From contig PUFA01000556.1 of the NCBI GenBank assembly GCA_003508835.1, forward strand, positions 1 through 64,000: a DNA stretch of 64,000 nt, read 5' to 3'. Below the pieces are notes generated by a model. The model had not been told where the DNA came from and did no database searches. It was given only the letters and a program-made list of their open reading frames with translations. The first letter of the stretch is position 1. Every line of letters starts with the position of its first letter. Position numbers and translations under genes: made by a program. This document shows positions 49,401 through 62,101 of this stretch, piece by piece. Source of the stretch: Eonycteris spelaea. Its lineage: Eukaryota > Chordata > Mammalia > Chiroptera > Pteropodidae.

Positions 49401-51983
49401 ATGCAACAAGAATATCATTAATTCCTAATTGTTTTGCTTTTGGGGAAAGGTTCGATATCCTTTCTCTTGAAAATATAGCATTTCAGTTTTGGTTAATTAA
49501 GGCAGTTTTAATACATATTTGAAATGTATAGAATGGATAAACCTAAATCATTTGCACCTTTAAATGCACCAGATAAAGTGCCACTGGATATCTAGATTGC
49601 CAACTGAAATGTAATATTATGACTAGGGTTTCCTACAATTATATCTGCTTGCTAGAAGCACTTTAAAACATCTAAGGATTTCATTAAGACAAAAAAAGAT
49701 TACATAAGAAAACATCGAATAATTCAGAGTTGATATTTTCTACAGGTATTAGGAATTTCCCTGTGAAACCGTATAAAACATTAATGTCTGAAGACTAGCA
49801 CTTCCTAATTATTTATTGTCAGTCATGTAGTATACATTGAAGGTAATATCATACATAAATATCCAAAGATATTCTCATCATATCATGCATCATTTCTTTA
49901 ATGTACTATCCTTGCCTAATAAATGACTGTTTGGGACAAATATGAAATCCAGCTAAAGTATTTGGATAAATAAAAAAATGCTGGTTATGCAGAAGTATAC
50001 ACTGAAAATAGATGTACACCTAGAAGTTTTGATCACTGGCACATGATTAGATTCTTTAATAATAATCTTGACATCAGTCTTCTAATAAAAGAAAGCATTG
50101 CTGACTATGTGACTGTTTTTAGTAGACAATATGACTATCCTCACATTATTCTTATGAAATAAAATGTCTGTATTTACTGCCCAAATTAATTTCTAAAACC
50201 TTTTTATCATTTTGAAAATATAAAGCATACAGAATATTAGCCCAGGAAAGTGATGTGAGTTCTTCAAAATTTGATTTTGCTTAATTTTTACTGTAATTAA
50301 AACATCAATTTTCAAAGTAAATTATGTTATTCTGTGTGAATTTATTAACTATATTCATCAAGGATGAATGCAAAGCCAAACTCATCAAGTGCTTATGATA
50401 ATCGATAATCGTATTTCTGGCATTTGAAAGTAGTCTCAAATTGTTGTAAAAGTCCTTATAATTCACATAAAGTTATTCTAACATAGAAGCCCACTTATGT
50501 TATGTTCACACAGTCAAAATAACAATAAACCACAATTAGGCCATTTACAATTATAATTGAAAAAACTGAATTTTATCCATTTGAATATATGTTGGATCAT
50601 GTATCCAAATGCATTAAAATGTTTTCTTAATCATGTATTCTGTTTCTTCAAGCATCCATTTAACAATATTTAAATGAACAAATGACATTTAATTAGTTGG
50701 TCCTCAAATGAAATTAAATGCCAATCATGAAATCTGACAATAGTACTTTTAGAGAGATAGGTAAATAAAAAGGGATAACACAAATACGTTGTCTGATTTT
50801 TCACTGAATGCCAATTTTTAATTTAATATTTTACTGCTACATTTAAACTTTGAAGAATTTAGTAAGGAAAATCCATTGCATAAGAGTGAGATTTTTAGAC
50901 ATTTGCTTTCTAAATCAATCTGCTCTCTGTTATTAAAAATTCTAAGTTCTCTTATGCAAGACATGAAAAAAATTACAGTGCTTTATCTGAAAAAAAGCAA
51001 ATATTTAAAACAAAATAACTTTTTCCATTTTTTTAGATCTTTCAATTACCATTTTTCTAAATAATCCTTAAAATAATCTCTCTATAATTAATTTCTAAAG
51101 CTAAAGGGCATCGAAGAAAAATTACTGTGTAGCCCTTTGGAATTGCAGTGATATAAAGCTTGACTTATTTACTAGAACAATGAGTAGTCAAAAGTTTTAG
51201 TCTTACTATTCTCTAATACCTGGGGCAAGTATTATTTTCCAACTTCTTTTCTTGAAAGACAACTTTGAATATTTTGATAATTAGCTAATAACAAAATGGT
51301 TAATATAAGGCACTGATAGTTCTTGTGACTTCCAGTACTGATAAAAACAATCATGTTATCTGTTTTGCTCATTCAGTTTTCTTCAGTGGACATTAATAAA
51401 AATGCGCCCCAAGCTAAATCAAAATGCTACTTAATGCCAATACCACTAAGGTGTTTTGAAAATTATCAAATTGAAAACGGTCCATCTTGTGTGTTTTGGA
51501 ATAGTGTAGGGAAGCATTTCAAATTAAAATACCCTGAATGTCAGGACTTGTACTCTTCCCCAGTTATCTGACAGAGGGGAGAAATGTTTTATATAAGAAA
51601 ATGAAATTACCAATGACACCATTACAAATAGGCCTTTTATTCAACAATACATTATAGAAATCTATCAGGAGATGAAGATGAACCTTTTTTTTTTTCTGAA
51701 TAAGAATAGTAAGTAAGAGTTTCCACTCACTGAACATACTTTTTCCTTGCGCTTTCCCCCGCTTTTAGCTAGAAGTGCTGAGAAGTCATGAGTCTTAAGT
51801 GACAATCCTCTTTAGCCAAGTTTCCATGGGTACATCACTCATCTTCTGACCATCTTTCACTCAGTCTTATGGCATATAATTTGCTCATATCCTACAACTC
51901 TTTTCTCTTACTGGTTTCATTTCTCATCTATCTTATTTTGTCTCTCTTGGGCTTCGTTCCTGCTTACATCCCTCATCCTTTTC
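46481..51983. other. unique AT-rich DNA
   Basis: Almost no recognisable repeat. A 21-bp direct repeat flanks an AT palindrome at 47598-47743. The stretch 48960-49360 is repeat-free, less AT-rich, and holds an ATTTGCAT octamer-like site, so it is a candidate conserved element, but I cannot test this. Confidence 0.45.
47598..47743. repeat. direct repeat flanking an AT palindromic region
   Basis: A 21-bp sequence beginning 'caattctaatatataaattt' occurs at 47598-47618 and again at 47723-47743. Between them lie alternating ATAT/TATA palindromic runs. Confidence 0.85.
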
Positions 51984-52041
51984 TTTTCTTTTTTCTTTCT
52001 TTTCTTTTTCTTTTCTTTTTCTTTTCTTTTTTTTTTTTGCT
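51984..52041. repeat. (TTTTC)n pyrimidine tract
   Basis: TTTTC and CTTTT units ending in a T run. Confidence 0.9.
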
Positions 52042-54200
52042 GAAAAGAGAAGTCATAGAAATAATATTCATCTAAATACTAATTTCACAATTTTATTAAA
52101 TCACTCCAATGTTGGAATGATTTAAGGTACACATTTCTATAAATAACGTTACCTAAAGTCATAAGTCACCCATTATAAGCATTACCATATTTTGTAGTTT
52201 TTTACAACATAACTATGAGAGCATTTTGCATCCATAAAAATGGTAATGTTTACTTTACCATTCATTAGATTTCTCTCATAAAACTGCAGGGTTTTTTTTT
52301 TTGTTGTTTTTTTGTTTTTACTATCTAAAATTTGCAATCTAGGTTTGTTTCTAGTTTTACTCATATTCATGCATGGATTGCATTCATAGAATGTATTTCA
52401 CAAATTTTTACAATTGCATACTGAAACACTTATAACACTACAGAAAATTCATATAACAAATAAAATACCAATAAAAATGTAAAGAGGCCTATGCATCATA
52501 CCTCAGGTACATTTCTTCTTACTTCTTTAATATCTCTCTATCATCTTTATGCACATACACAAAAGAGATTTAAGCCAAAAAGTTAGCATTATAAATGCTG
52601 CGATAAGGAGGGAGTAAAACTTAACTGAATTAAAAATAATAACCTAAAAACATATTATATAACAGACTCAAAATAGTATAACACCTGACTCTGGATACAG
52701 AGTAATTCATCATTTTTCTCTTCAGTAAGTGGCTCTAATAAAAATTAATTAAAGAAAAGTTTCTACTTACAGAGGGAAGCATCAAATCATATCAAAATAT
52801 TAAAACATTTTAATTTTTAAATGAATATCATACATTACTCAATGATGTACAAATTAATTATTAAGGAACAGAGAATGTCCTATGTGTAACAATTGTTCCA
52901 CTTTAGATATGGGTATATTGTAAGAGACAAGAGGGAAAGGAAAGAGGAAGAGAGAGGGGGAAGGGGTAAAAGGAGACAGGGAGAGAGAGAGAAAAGAAGA
53001 AAGAAGATAGTTTTCCTGTTTGCAATCGTTTAAATGCGAGTCTTTAGGAATGGCAACAAATGAATTAGACAGCCCTTATCTAAAGTCCCTGGTAACCCTA
53101 TAAGTTTGTATATTAGTAAAGTGTTTTGTTGATCAAAAATAAAATGTCCTTTCTACTCTTGCAACCTATAAATACTTATTTTATTGAGGAAGCAGTTATT
53201 CTTTGTGTTTTAAGGCCCTCTATCTTCCTTAAGAAAAATCCAAATCTAAATAAACCAGGTTTGGAAGCCCCAGATATGAAACAAATAGTTTCTCATATGA
53301 ATAGATTTCTATTCAATTGCTAGGACACAGGAGAACACTGCTTAAAGGGGGGAAAAAAGAGAGAGAGAGAAAGAAAAAAGAAAAACAAAAGGTCCCTTGT
53401 AAGTTCTGTAGCATCATCTTATTACAGCAATCAGCAAGTTTGTCTGCAAGTTGTCAGTGTACTTCAACTATACATAGTAATTTGGATTTTACAACAGATG
53501 TAAAAACTGACTTAGTTTTTGCTCACAAACCTGGAGATCTTATGATGTAAAGTTGTGTTGTGAGAAAGTCTACCTCTACAGAAGTTTTCTGCAAAATGAT
53601 CAACAGTAGTGCTGTTTTACCACAAAACCCTTTGCTTTCTTTACCCTGATGATGATGATTTCTTGGTTTGTATGCTAATTATATCTGACAATGTGTACTT
53701 TCCTAACAGATATTACCAGACTGGAGACAGAATAAACACTGAAACAACTCACTGGTCTTTAAAAAGTCACATAATCTTGAATATGGTTTACATTTCTTTC
53801 TTTTTAACTCAGAAACATTGAATACAGTTTTCCCATGCACATATGCAAATAGATATTGTTCTATAATGTACTTCCAAACTGAGATATGAAGGAGGTACAC
53901 TTACAACCAGAGAAGCTGGCCTCATCATTTAAGGAATCCTCTCTTTGGGGAATGGGTCCTTTCAACTGTTTGCCTGGGGTGGGGGGGGGGAGCTGAAAGC
54001 ATCCTCTCTAGAAAACCTGCCAACTTCTACTCCAACCCCCAACGCGGTCCCAGCCCCAGCGTTGCATGCCCCACATTGTCCTCTGCAGATGACACAAAAG
54101 AATGATCCCAGGAAAGTGACATCTGTGTCGTTCTTTTTTTTCTTTCTTTTTAAAAAAGGATCCATCGACTTTCCTGTATCGTGCACGGGGAGCTTTGCGT
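52042..54200. other. unassigned DNA with GA tracts
   Basis: GA-rich purine tracts at about 52925-53010 and 53345-53390. No gene is supported in this last 2.9 kb of intron before the exon. Confidence 0.5.
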
Positions 54201-54216
54201 AGCAGGCATGAGCACA

Positions 54217-54239
54217 CGTTCTCTCTCCCTCTCTCTTTC

Positions 54240-54330
<91 letters not shown>

Positions 54331-54395
54331 ACATGCGCGCGCGCTACTACCACCACCACCACATCACCACGACGACCACCACCACCACCACTGCC
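54217..54395. repeat. compound (TC)n(AC)n(CCA)n microsatellite
   Basis: TC run (about 54241-54290), AC run (54290-54327), a short GCGCGCGC block (about 54335-54343), then CCA/CAC units (to about 54392). It lies about 560 bp inside intron 1 from the DACH2 donor site. Open frames through it on both strands are repeat artefacts. Confidence 0.97.
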
Positions 54396-54948
54396 ACACA
54401 CGCCCCAGGTACTCACAGAACAAACAAACAGGATGGGGAACGAATCACCCTTTGGGAATGGATTCTAGACTTCCGACCCTCTGCATCTTCCAAACGCTGT
54501 GTTCTGATTTGCCAGCTTAAGAGCCCAATGAACAGCTCAGCCAGCACTCTACCCCCAGAAAGCCCTTGGTGTTCGTGTTCACGAGAAATCTATCCGACCC
54601 GTACAGCCACAAAATAGCAGGAAAGAGAACCGAATGGAGAAATGAACAAATAACCACAAGCAGCCAAAAAGCCATGCAAGATTTAGGCGAAAGGCTGGAA
54701 AGTTTCAGTAGAGGACCGTAAATAAAGTTTGTGCAGCACTTTCTTAGACCCAAGCCCTGCCACTGCGCGCAGACTAGAAGGGACGGGCAATTAATTAATG
54801 AGTCCTTCTAGTCCTCTTTCCACACCTACTTTCAGCGTGAAGAGTAGAGGCAAGATAGTTAAGACTTACTCTATACAGACAAAGTTGGATAGGGTGATGA
54901 GACATGCAGAAGAGGGTAAAAGGGGAAGAGCTAGCCAAGAATCGAGTA

Positions 54949-54958
54949 TCTCACCTGG
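54949..54958 (-). promoter_or_regulatory. DACH2: splice donor of DACH2 exon 1
   Basis: On the minus strand the exon ends ...CGCCAG and the intron begins GTGAGA, a consensus donor. The exon stops in the middle of the Arg codon of the 'DCTNAR' segment, as in other DACH2 genes. A retrocopy would have no donor here. Confidence 0.9.
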
Positions 54959-56300
54959 CGTTGGTGCAATCGGTGAACAAAGTTTCAAAGTCTTTCCTGG
55001 TAATGAGTTTGCAGCGGTTCACCCCGGGCTGAATGGCTCCCAGCCCGCGGAGATCCGGACCTGCTCGACAGTACACACCACAGGGGATATGTCCAGTCTC
55101 TTCAGCTTGGTGTACACTGTGTGCAACCCTCCTACCAGATGCTTAAGAAAGAGATCAAAGACTTGCGGCAGGCAGATCAGTTCCTGGCCGTCCATCGGAA
55201 CGAAGCCACCTTCACTCCATGCATGTCGACCATCCTGCACTCGGTGTTGTGTTGCCGCTGCCTCTGCTGCCACTACGACTCCACCACCCCGGCGCTGCTG
55301 GCCATGAAACTGTTGATCCTATTGGAGGTGAGACGAGGCGGCTCTCCAGGAGTCGAATACAGGGGTTCGGCCCGAAAATAAGCCCCCCGGGACGCCGGCG
55401 CCACTAGAAGTGCAGAGATCACTGGAGGTGCAGAGACAAGCCATGGTCATTCAGTCTTAAGTCGTAGGTCCTCGGGCCCTCGCTCTCTCGCCCTGTCTCC
55501 TCTGTGTCCCTTCGCACTCGCTCGCTCACTCTTGTGCTCTCTCTGGCGTACTATCGCTCGCTCAGAAACTGTTCACAAGTCTACAGTAGCACGGCTCACG
55601 CTAAAGCTTACCCACCACCCAGCAAAAGTGAGCAGCCCCTACCCGCGGCGGCCTCAGACCCCACCCCATCACTCCCCCTCCCCGAGACTGGCAGGCCCCC
55701 CTAGCCAATGGGCTCCAAGTCCTTTGCTTTTAAGCGCGCCGAATGGCTGCCTCCCGCAAGGAGGTGGAGACTCCCTGGCCCGCCTCCTGGCTACCTGAGG
55801 CTGTTCAGGATTTGAGGGTGACTCTGGATGGAGACCGAGAAGCGGGCAGTGTGGTTCCTTGGCTTCTTCCTAGCAGTCTGACAAAAAATTGCAGTTATCA
55901 CACAGAGCTCTCGAAGTGGCCTAAGCTACGGACCCCTCCCCTCTGTGCCCTGTGAGTATCTCGACGTGGGAACACAAAGCCGCACTCTAGACGTGCCTCT
56001 CCCCCAACCCCGCGCCACCGTGCGCCTGGATTCAATCGAGGAAAGGGAGGTAGCAGCCCTAATTCCATTTCGCATTACTCTCAAACTGCGGGAACTTAAG
56101 AGATGGCTTCGCCCAGCTTCCTGGAGAAAGACTCCAGCGAGTTCAGAAGTAATCAGGTGAGCCCTTCTTCAGCTCACCTTGCGCGCTTGGTGTAAGTTCT
56201 CCCTTACCCAGCGCACAGAGGAACCAGCGTCCAAGATCGCACTCAAAACAGTTGCAGCGTGTTAACCTACTGCTGATATTCAGCAGGCGCGGTGAGCCTG
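54950..56300 (-). promoter_or_regulatory. DACH2: CpG-rich promoter and 5' UTR region of DACH2
   Basis: CpG dinucleotides are dense from the exon into about 56300, in sharp contrast with the AT-rich surroundings. On the minus strand a TTAAAA motif (55733-55728) lies about 285 bp upstream of the ATG. A CCAAT motif sits on the plus strand at 55705-55709. Many CTCG/GCTC units fill the 5' UTR region. The transcription start site cannot be placed from sequence alone. Confidence 0.75.
54955..55444 (-). CDS. DACH2: DACH2 first coding exon (with about eight single-base indels)
   Basis: Dachshund homolog 2 is a nuclear transcriptional cofactor of the Six-Eya-Dach network in muscle, limb, eye and gonad development. 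The exon starts at the ATG at 55444-55442 in a strong Kozak context (A at -3, G at +4). Frames followed across the breaks give the DACH2 N-terminus (a 'PPVISATSSGAGVPGG'-like start), a Gly/Ser-rich linker, then Dachbox-N (Ski/Sno/Dac): 'MVDMHG.KVASF', 'MDGQELICLPQVFDLFLKHL', 'VGGLHTVYTKLKRLDISPVV', 'CTVEQVRI', 'RGLGAIQPGVNRCKLI' and 'KDFETLFTDCTNA'. The Dach2-specific residues ('MDGQELICLPQVF', 'LDISPVVCT') rule out DACH1. Apparent single-base changes sit near 55438, 55411, 55375-55378, 55270-55290, about 55245, 55196 and 55052. Substitutions are few, so assembly error is more likely than gene decay. Only exon 1 lies in the window. Confidence 0.9.
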
Positions 56301-59300
56301 TGGACTTTGGAAAGCAGGCAGACACTTGATTTCTGGGTGGTAGACGGACGCCTCATTTTACAGTACTTCTTGTCACTGTCCTGGAACAGACTTCGCTTTC
56401 TGTGTCACTATCCCTTAATTTCAAGATTGCCCCGTCCCAGCTAAACTTGATAGAAAAGTTCCTTTCTGATGCAAGACGGTCATCACAGAATATGAGAGAA
56501 GAGCAAGGATTTGTGCTCTTTAATATTGCATTTTCTTCCTTCATCTATGGGCTTTGATGGACCAGTGATTAGAGCTCCATGTCCTGAATTGTATGTAGCT
56601 CAAGATTTATCTTCCCCCACTTGTCAAGTGCCTAAACGCAACTAAAGAGCTCACAATAAGCGAAATGACTAGGCAAGGTACATTCCAGAGAAAGGCATGG
56701 TCTTTTCCACATGGTATACGGTGATTAGATCACTGTAGCAAAGTTTTAAGACACTTTGTCGAACTTTTGATTCTCCGAAATCAAGGTATTTCCTTTCCTG
56801 AGCTTCTCTCTTCTAGAGGTTGTTATTCAGAAAGTGAAATTCATGCTTCGTTTCCTTATAAAACGTTAATTACCAGTGATATAACTAGAGCAACTTCTCC
56901 AATACACTTCCATAATGTACATATATTTCTTTAAAAGTTAGTGAATTTTATTCAGCCTTTCCTAGCGGTATCAAAAGAATAGTGGCTGGGCTTTTTTCCT
57001 CCCTTAATAAGACATAAATGTTCTAAATTGGATTTTTCTGCCTCTCTCTACAACATATTTTCTCTTTTTGTCATTTCATCAACCAAGTAGTAAGAACTAC
57101 CCTTTGAGTCACTTCATACTGTTTCAATTTTTATTGTGCGGAGTCAAAATGCTAAGAAGTTGTAATGATAGTTGCTTTTGAAATACAATAGTAAGCGACC
57201 CTAACATAATAGATTGCAATGCATGCAGCCAGCCACAAAACGCTTTTAAAAGGCATTAAATTTTTTTTCACTAGCTTGCTACTGTTGTGGGAAGAAAATA
57301 AGGAGCAAAAAAGGACAATTGAGAAGAAATAGCAGAGGCAGAAAAAGCTTCAACAAAAAGTAGAGGTTTTCAAGAAAGAATACAAAAACACTGACGGAAA
57401 TGTTTGTACTGACTAGTTTTTTTTTAAAAAGATAAATCCCAGTTTGTGTTCAACAGGTGTTTTGACAGAAATAGCTATTAAGTTGTGTGTTGAAGTAACT
57501 TACCTCTGAAAATTTACTGTGACTGAAATTTCCAAGTGAATAAATTTAACTTTAAAGGGTTTTTTTTTTTTAATTCCTCTAATTGTACTTAAAAACTGGT
57601 ATATTGCTTCGCTCACAATATCAAGTCCTTTTTATTTGCAGAGTGATTTGGAGTTTTCAGCAGTAATACATTGCACAGATGTTTTGATGATTCAAATTTA
57701 AGAAATTCTGAAATATAAAAAGGAAAGGTAGAACAATTCAGGCTGCAATCATTATTTGTGCTATTAAACAAATGTACTTTGACAACTTCAGGAAAAGCTC
57801 AAACTAGATATGTCTTATATTTAATGTGATCTATTAGATATGTAGTAATATTTTAATTATTACCAGAGATTAAGGTTCAAATTCTAGTAGAAATACTAGA
57901 GACTAAAATTAGCCATTGATCATTAGAGGGTTAAAGTCTAAGCATTCAACATACAAAAGACCCTTGGATTCATTATTTGAATTCCCTCCCATTTTCAGTC
58001 TTTTAGAAAATAAACTTGGACATTTTCTTAAGGTGTACTTGTCATTTAAAGATTTAATCATTTAGATCTAAGAGACCAGGTGTTACCTCCTTAGGTTTTC
58101 TTGATATTTTGATAACTATTTCTATTACTTTTATTTCTACTCTTATTGGTATTTATGCTTTGAGATTGAGACAATCAAATTCTGTATGCAGAATTTGTTT
58201 TTATCTCTCCCAAATTTTACATCTTCCATAAGCCAAACATATTTCTAAATAAGGCTGGGTTTCTACAAGGCCAGAGGAAACCTTGTGCTTGAACACCCTG
58301 TGAATTAGAGTTGCATGAAGCAATATAAAATCATAAAGGCTGCAGTAAAACAGAGTACCCTTGGTAGATGACTCTCCATGGAGAGAGGCACTGCACTAAA
58401 CAAAGAAAATACTCAAATTTTGTGAATTATTTCCAGACAAGAGCAAAGCATCCCAGCAAATAGTAACAAAATTAATACAAATAGATATATTTTCTCATCA
58501 GAACAAGAAGTTCTAGATACCACTATTCCAATGGAATAATTTGTGATGTAAGTAAGTATAGTTTCTCATACACCGAAATACTGTAATCTTTCTAGACTCA
58601 ATTAACAATGTACACAGTCTCCTAGTTCATGCTCAATTTGGAGGGAGAGGGTGCTCATTTGCAACTTGAGGCAAAATATTCCACTGTTTGACATTGTCAG
58701 TTAAATAAAAGTGCTATTCTAATTAAAAATAAATATATATATAGGCAATCTTATCCAGGATTAAAAATATATACAGAACCATTTGAAAGAGCTGGTTTTC
58801 AGAATGGGCATTCAAGCAAAACCTAAGGTAATTAATGGAGTTATTTGAAACCGGCAGCTAGCTGAGGTTGTAACCTGTAATATGGCTTCTAATCAGAATC
58901 TCTCAGGAGCCCTCTAAGGTTCGTTTTAGGTAAACAATAAATGGAAATTGATTGGGCAAGGCAATAAATGTGAAATGAAAGCATCCATATAATCAAGAAT
59001 TTAACTGGTTAAAGCCTATAAGTATACCCCACTCAATGGAATATGTTTTTCTAGGAAACTGGCTATAAAATGACCTTCTACAACATAAATTACGTTTTTT
59101 ACCATTCAGTTCAATGTTAAATTGAAGATGAATTCTAAAGGAGGCAAATATGAAGAAGGAAGACAACTGCAATGAGAAGAAAACTGGTCATAACCCAAGG
59201 AGTAACAGAGAAAAGCACATGCTGAAAGGAACAATGAACATTTACTAACTGAAATTAAAAAAAAAAAAAGAAAGCATTTCATAAAGTATAAGCACTTTCC

Positions 59301-59440
59301 AACTCTTAACACATCATACCCCAATCAGCACTGTTCTAGGGGAGGAGATGTGTGGACTTTAAATTCCATCTATGTCTCCCTATGTATTGTTTCCTTTTAA
59401 ATCTTAGGCTTTAAACTGTTCAAATTCAAGCCATTCTGAC
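56301..59440. other. unique DNA upstream of DACH2
   Basis: No gene, SINE or LINE recognised; repeat-poor for this window. It may hold distal regulatory DNA for DACH2, but that is only positional reasoning. Confidence 0.45.
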
Positions 59441-59898
59441 TTCAGCTGGACTCCCACTGCTACTTAGTATCCTTTTATTCATTTCATTGACTCCCCATTG
59501 AATTCCCAGCAGCAGCTACTCCAACTCTTTTCTACTCTTTGCAAGTCACCCTCCCCTCACTCTCATCAGCTACAGCCTCCTACTTCTCTATGATTTTACC
59601 ACAAAGTTATTCAACAGACGCTCCCTCAACCTCCTTTCTATTCACCTAAAAAGCATTTTCTGTATTCTCTCTTATCTTCTACGTCTCTCATTCCTCAGGA
59701 AATAAAAAGTCCCCTCTTTTCCCTTCATCGATGCTCTTGACCCCTCTCACCTCCTCCAAGTCACTAATCTAGCAGTTTTATTCCCACCTCTCTTTGGCAT
59801 CTTTAATCTCTCCCTCTCTACTTGCTCTTTCCCCTTTTATTATTGAAAATCATCAAGGCTACGCATCCTTAAGACAAAAAAAATTTCTCAACCCCTAC

Positions 59899-60073
59899 CA
59901 GTGGCTCTCAGATTGTGGACCACCAGCATCACCATTACCTGAGTATTTGATAGAAATGCAAATTGTGTGGTCTTACCCAGGACCTACTGAATCTGAAACT
60001 CAGAGTAAGGCCCAACAATCTGCATTTTCATAAGCCCTGGTGATTCTGAGGCAGGCAAAATTTTCAACCCCAG
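59899..60073 (-). mobile_element. MER5-like hAT-Charlie element
   Basis: Starts CAGTGGCTCTCAGATTGTGG and follows the MER5A/B text in reverse ('agaaatgcaaatt', 'gacctactgaatctgaaact', 'aagccctggtgattctgagg'). It ends near ...AACCCCAG. Inserted within L2. Confidence 0.83.
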
Positions 60074-61455
60074 TTGCCCTAGAGTTACCAGCCTTTCACA
60101 CTCTTTTTGAAAATCTACAATTCTTTTCTTCTTTACCAAACATTCATGCTTTAACCTTTGCAGCTGGGTTTCTGCTCATCATTTGGCTAAAACTACTTTC
60201 ATAGAGGCCATCATTGATCTCCTAAATGCCAAATCCAAAGTCATTTTCTAAATCCTCCTTTGATGTTCTGCAGTTTTGTTGTTGTTTTTACACTACCCAC
60301 ATCAGTCTTGAACACCTATTCTTGGCTTTTATGACTCTCTAACAATATGTTTCTCCTCTTTCCTATACTCTTTTCCTTTTCACATCCTTTCTCTTGAACC
60401 TGAAATGTTAAAAATTTCTAATGTCTATACTTTTACATGTGGCAATTTCATCAGCTTTCTACAGCTTCAAACACCACTTTACAGATTACCCCAAGTCTTA
60501 TTTTTGGCTTTCTTAAAACTCTCCTGGAGAATTATGCATTTTCACTTGTATGTCCCATGGTCACCTTAAACCCAACATGCTCAAAACTGATTATAACTCC
60601 CTTCTAACTTGTTTTTTTGTTATTTCATTTCTGATATTCCTAAATTCTTTCTTCATGTAGCTACTCACCTGAAATAGAAACTTGGGAGACATCTTTGATT
60701 ACTCTGTATCCTTTATACCCCCATCCAATTAGCCAATAAGTTTGTGAATTCCCTTTCAACGGTGTTTCTCATTTGCATTTTTTTTCTTTCCTCAACATTG
60801 CCACCTTAGTTTTGTCCATTTTTTCACTGTTTGTATTATTACAACAATTACCTCTTAATCTCTCTGCTTTCATGTACTTCCCCCTCCAATGGAGCTAGAA
60901 TATCTGGTTATTTTTTCTAAACTTTCACTCTAATATTTAAAAATCTTCATTATTACCCCTTTGGCTACCATATAAATTCCAAATTCTTTAGAGTGACATT
61001 TAACTCTTTTGTTTTACTTTTTATTCTTCCCTCCAATACGCTGACATGTTGCCTGTGCACTGGCAAATGGGTATTACTTTCTACTACTCTCATGCCTTTT
61101 ATGCCTACCTACCCTGGTGCTAATGCCTCTTTCATACTTTCCACATAGAATACGTTGCTGCACACCTTCTCATCTCCACCCCTCCAAATCTTAAATATCC
61201 TTTAAGACTATATTCAAATTCACCTCCACAAAAACCTCCCTCATTCTCTTTATTCCCAGCCAGAAATGGGCTCTTCCTATCATAGCACTTTGAGCCTCTC
61301 ATAACGCAGTTAAAACATGTTGCTTTGTATTGTAGTCTTTTGTATCTTACAGTTTTCAGTACTCTCCTAGAATAAGTTCAGTGAGGTTAGAAAGCACATA
61401 TGTCTTAATCAATATGCTATTTCAAGTTTCAACCACGGTGCCTGGCTCATCATAG

Positions 61456-62101
61456 TGTTAGGCAGCTAGTCAGACATCAGCATCGGGGGTGGGGGGAGTT
61501 CAAAGGAATAAGGGCCCACCCTAGAGACTTCCCAAAGAACACCCTATTGATAGTTAGAGAATTCCTCATGTAGCCTCAGAGACAAAGGACAGGAGAGTCA
61601 TAATCTTAGCTGGCCTAAACCAGCTACAGACATCTGCACAGAAGATACTACCCTAATTTTCCCACAATTTAAGCTTCATTATAAATACTATGTTTATGCC
61701 TAGAAGTTGATTAATCTAATTATAACAGACTGAATTCTGAGTAAGCACATGCACACTAGGCAAAGAGTTATATAGCAGCCAGGTGTCAATCAAAATGGCC
61801 CCATTTGCCAATCACCTAGGAATGTCTTTGGAACCATCCCATCATGGCCTCCAAATGTAACACAGACCTCTCCTTCCTCCAGGGTTACAGCTCTCCATCT
61901 TCCCTGGCTGTAACCTGTACCTCACCTCATTTCCACGAAGTTAGCCGGTTTTAGGCTTGACCTGTCTTCTACCTCATAATGTGTTTTTAATAAATGAATA
62001 TTTCTCATATTCACTGAGTTGAAATTCATCTCTCCAGCAGTGAAAAGGACCTAGAGGTGTGTGTGTGTGTTACCAGAACTCTAATCACTCCAATGGTAAC
62101 A
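61456..62101 (+). mobile_element. solo LTR, ERV1-like, inserted in the L2 tail
   Basis: A 646-bp block beginning TGTTAGGC and ending GGTAACA, so the ends are TG...CA with the 5-bp inverted repeat TGTTA/TAACA. The L2 text breaks exactly at its left edge and resumes at its right edge. The flanks ATAG (61452-61455) and ATCG (62102-62105) look like a 4-bp target duplication (3 of 4), which suits ERV1/gamma-type elements. Inside are TATA-like motifs (61677-61685 and about 61768-61775) and an AATAAA at 61989-61994, in the order expected for U3-R-U5. There is no internal retroviral sequence. The family is not named. Confidence 0.75.

Larger units (their letters stand above)
1..54954 (-). other. DACH2: DACH2 intron 1 (5' part, runs off the window)
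   Basis: Everything left of the exon 1 splice donor lies downstream of it on the minus strand and so belongs to intron 1, provided the exon is the functional copy. Intron 1 of DACH2 is very long in other mammals, so it is expected that no second exon appears here. I found no exon-like stretch with flanking splice signals and a recognisable protein in this part. The content is transposon fossils, microsatellites and unique AT-rich DNA, listed separately. The placement is an inference from the exon, not a direct observation. Confidence 0.75.

Noticed and set aside
54195..54617. 140-residue plus-strand and similar minus-strand frames of Ser/Leu/Thr/His or Arg/Glu/Val/Cys
   Set aside because: Generated by the TC/AC/CCA microsatellite.
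54798..55307. 169-residue plus-strand open frame
   Set aside because: It is antisense to the DACH2 exon. The conserved protein, start context and splice donor are all on the minus strand.
54955..55444. Processed pseudogene or DACH1
   Set aside because: A processed copy would continue into exon 2 sequence and would not have a splice donor and a CpG-rich promoter. The variable residues match DACH2, not DACH1.
56100..56165. Plus-strand exon with a CAGGTGAG donor opposite DACH2 (bidirectional transcript)
   Set aside because: A donor-like motif exists at about 56152-56159, but a single motif in GC-rich DNA is weak evidence and no conserved frame supports it.
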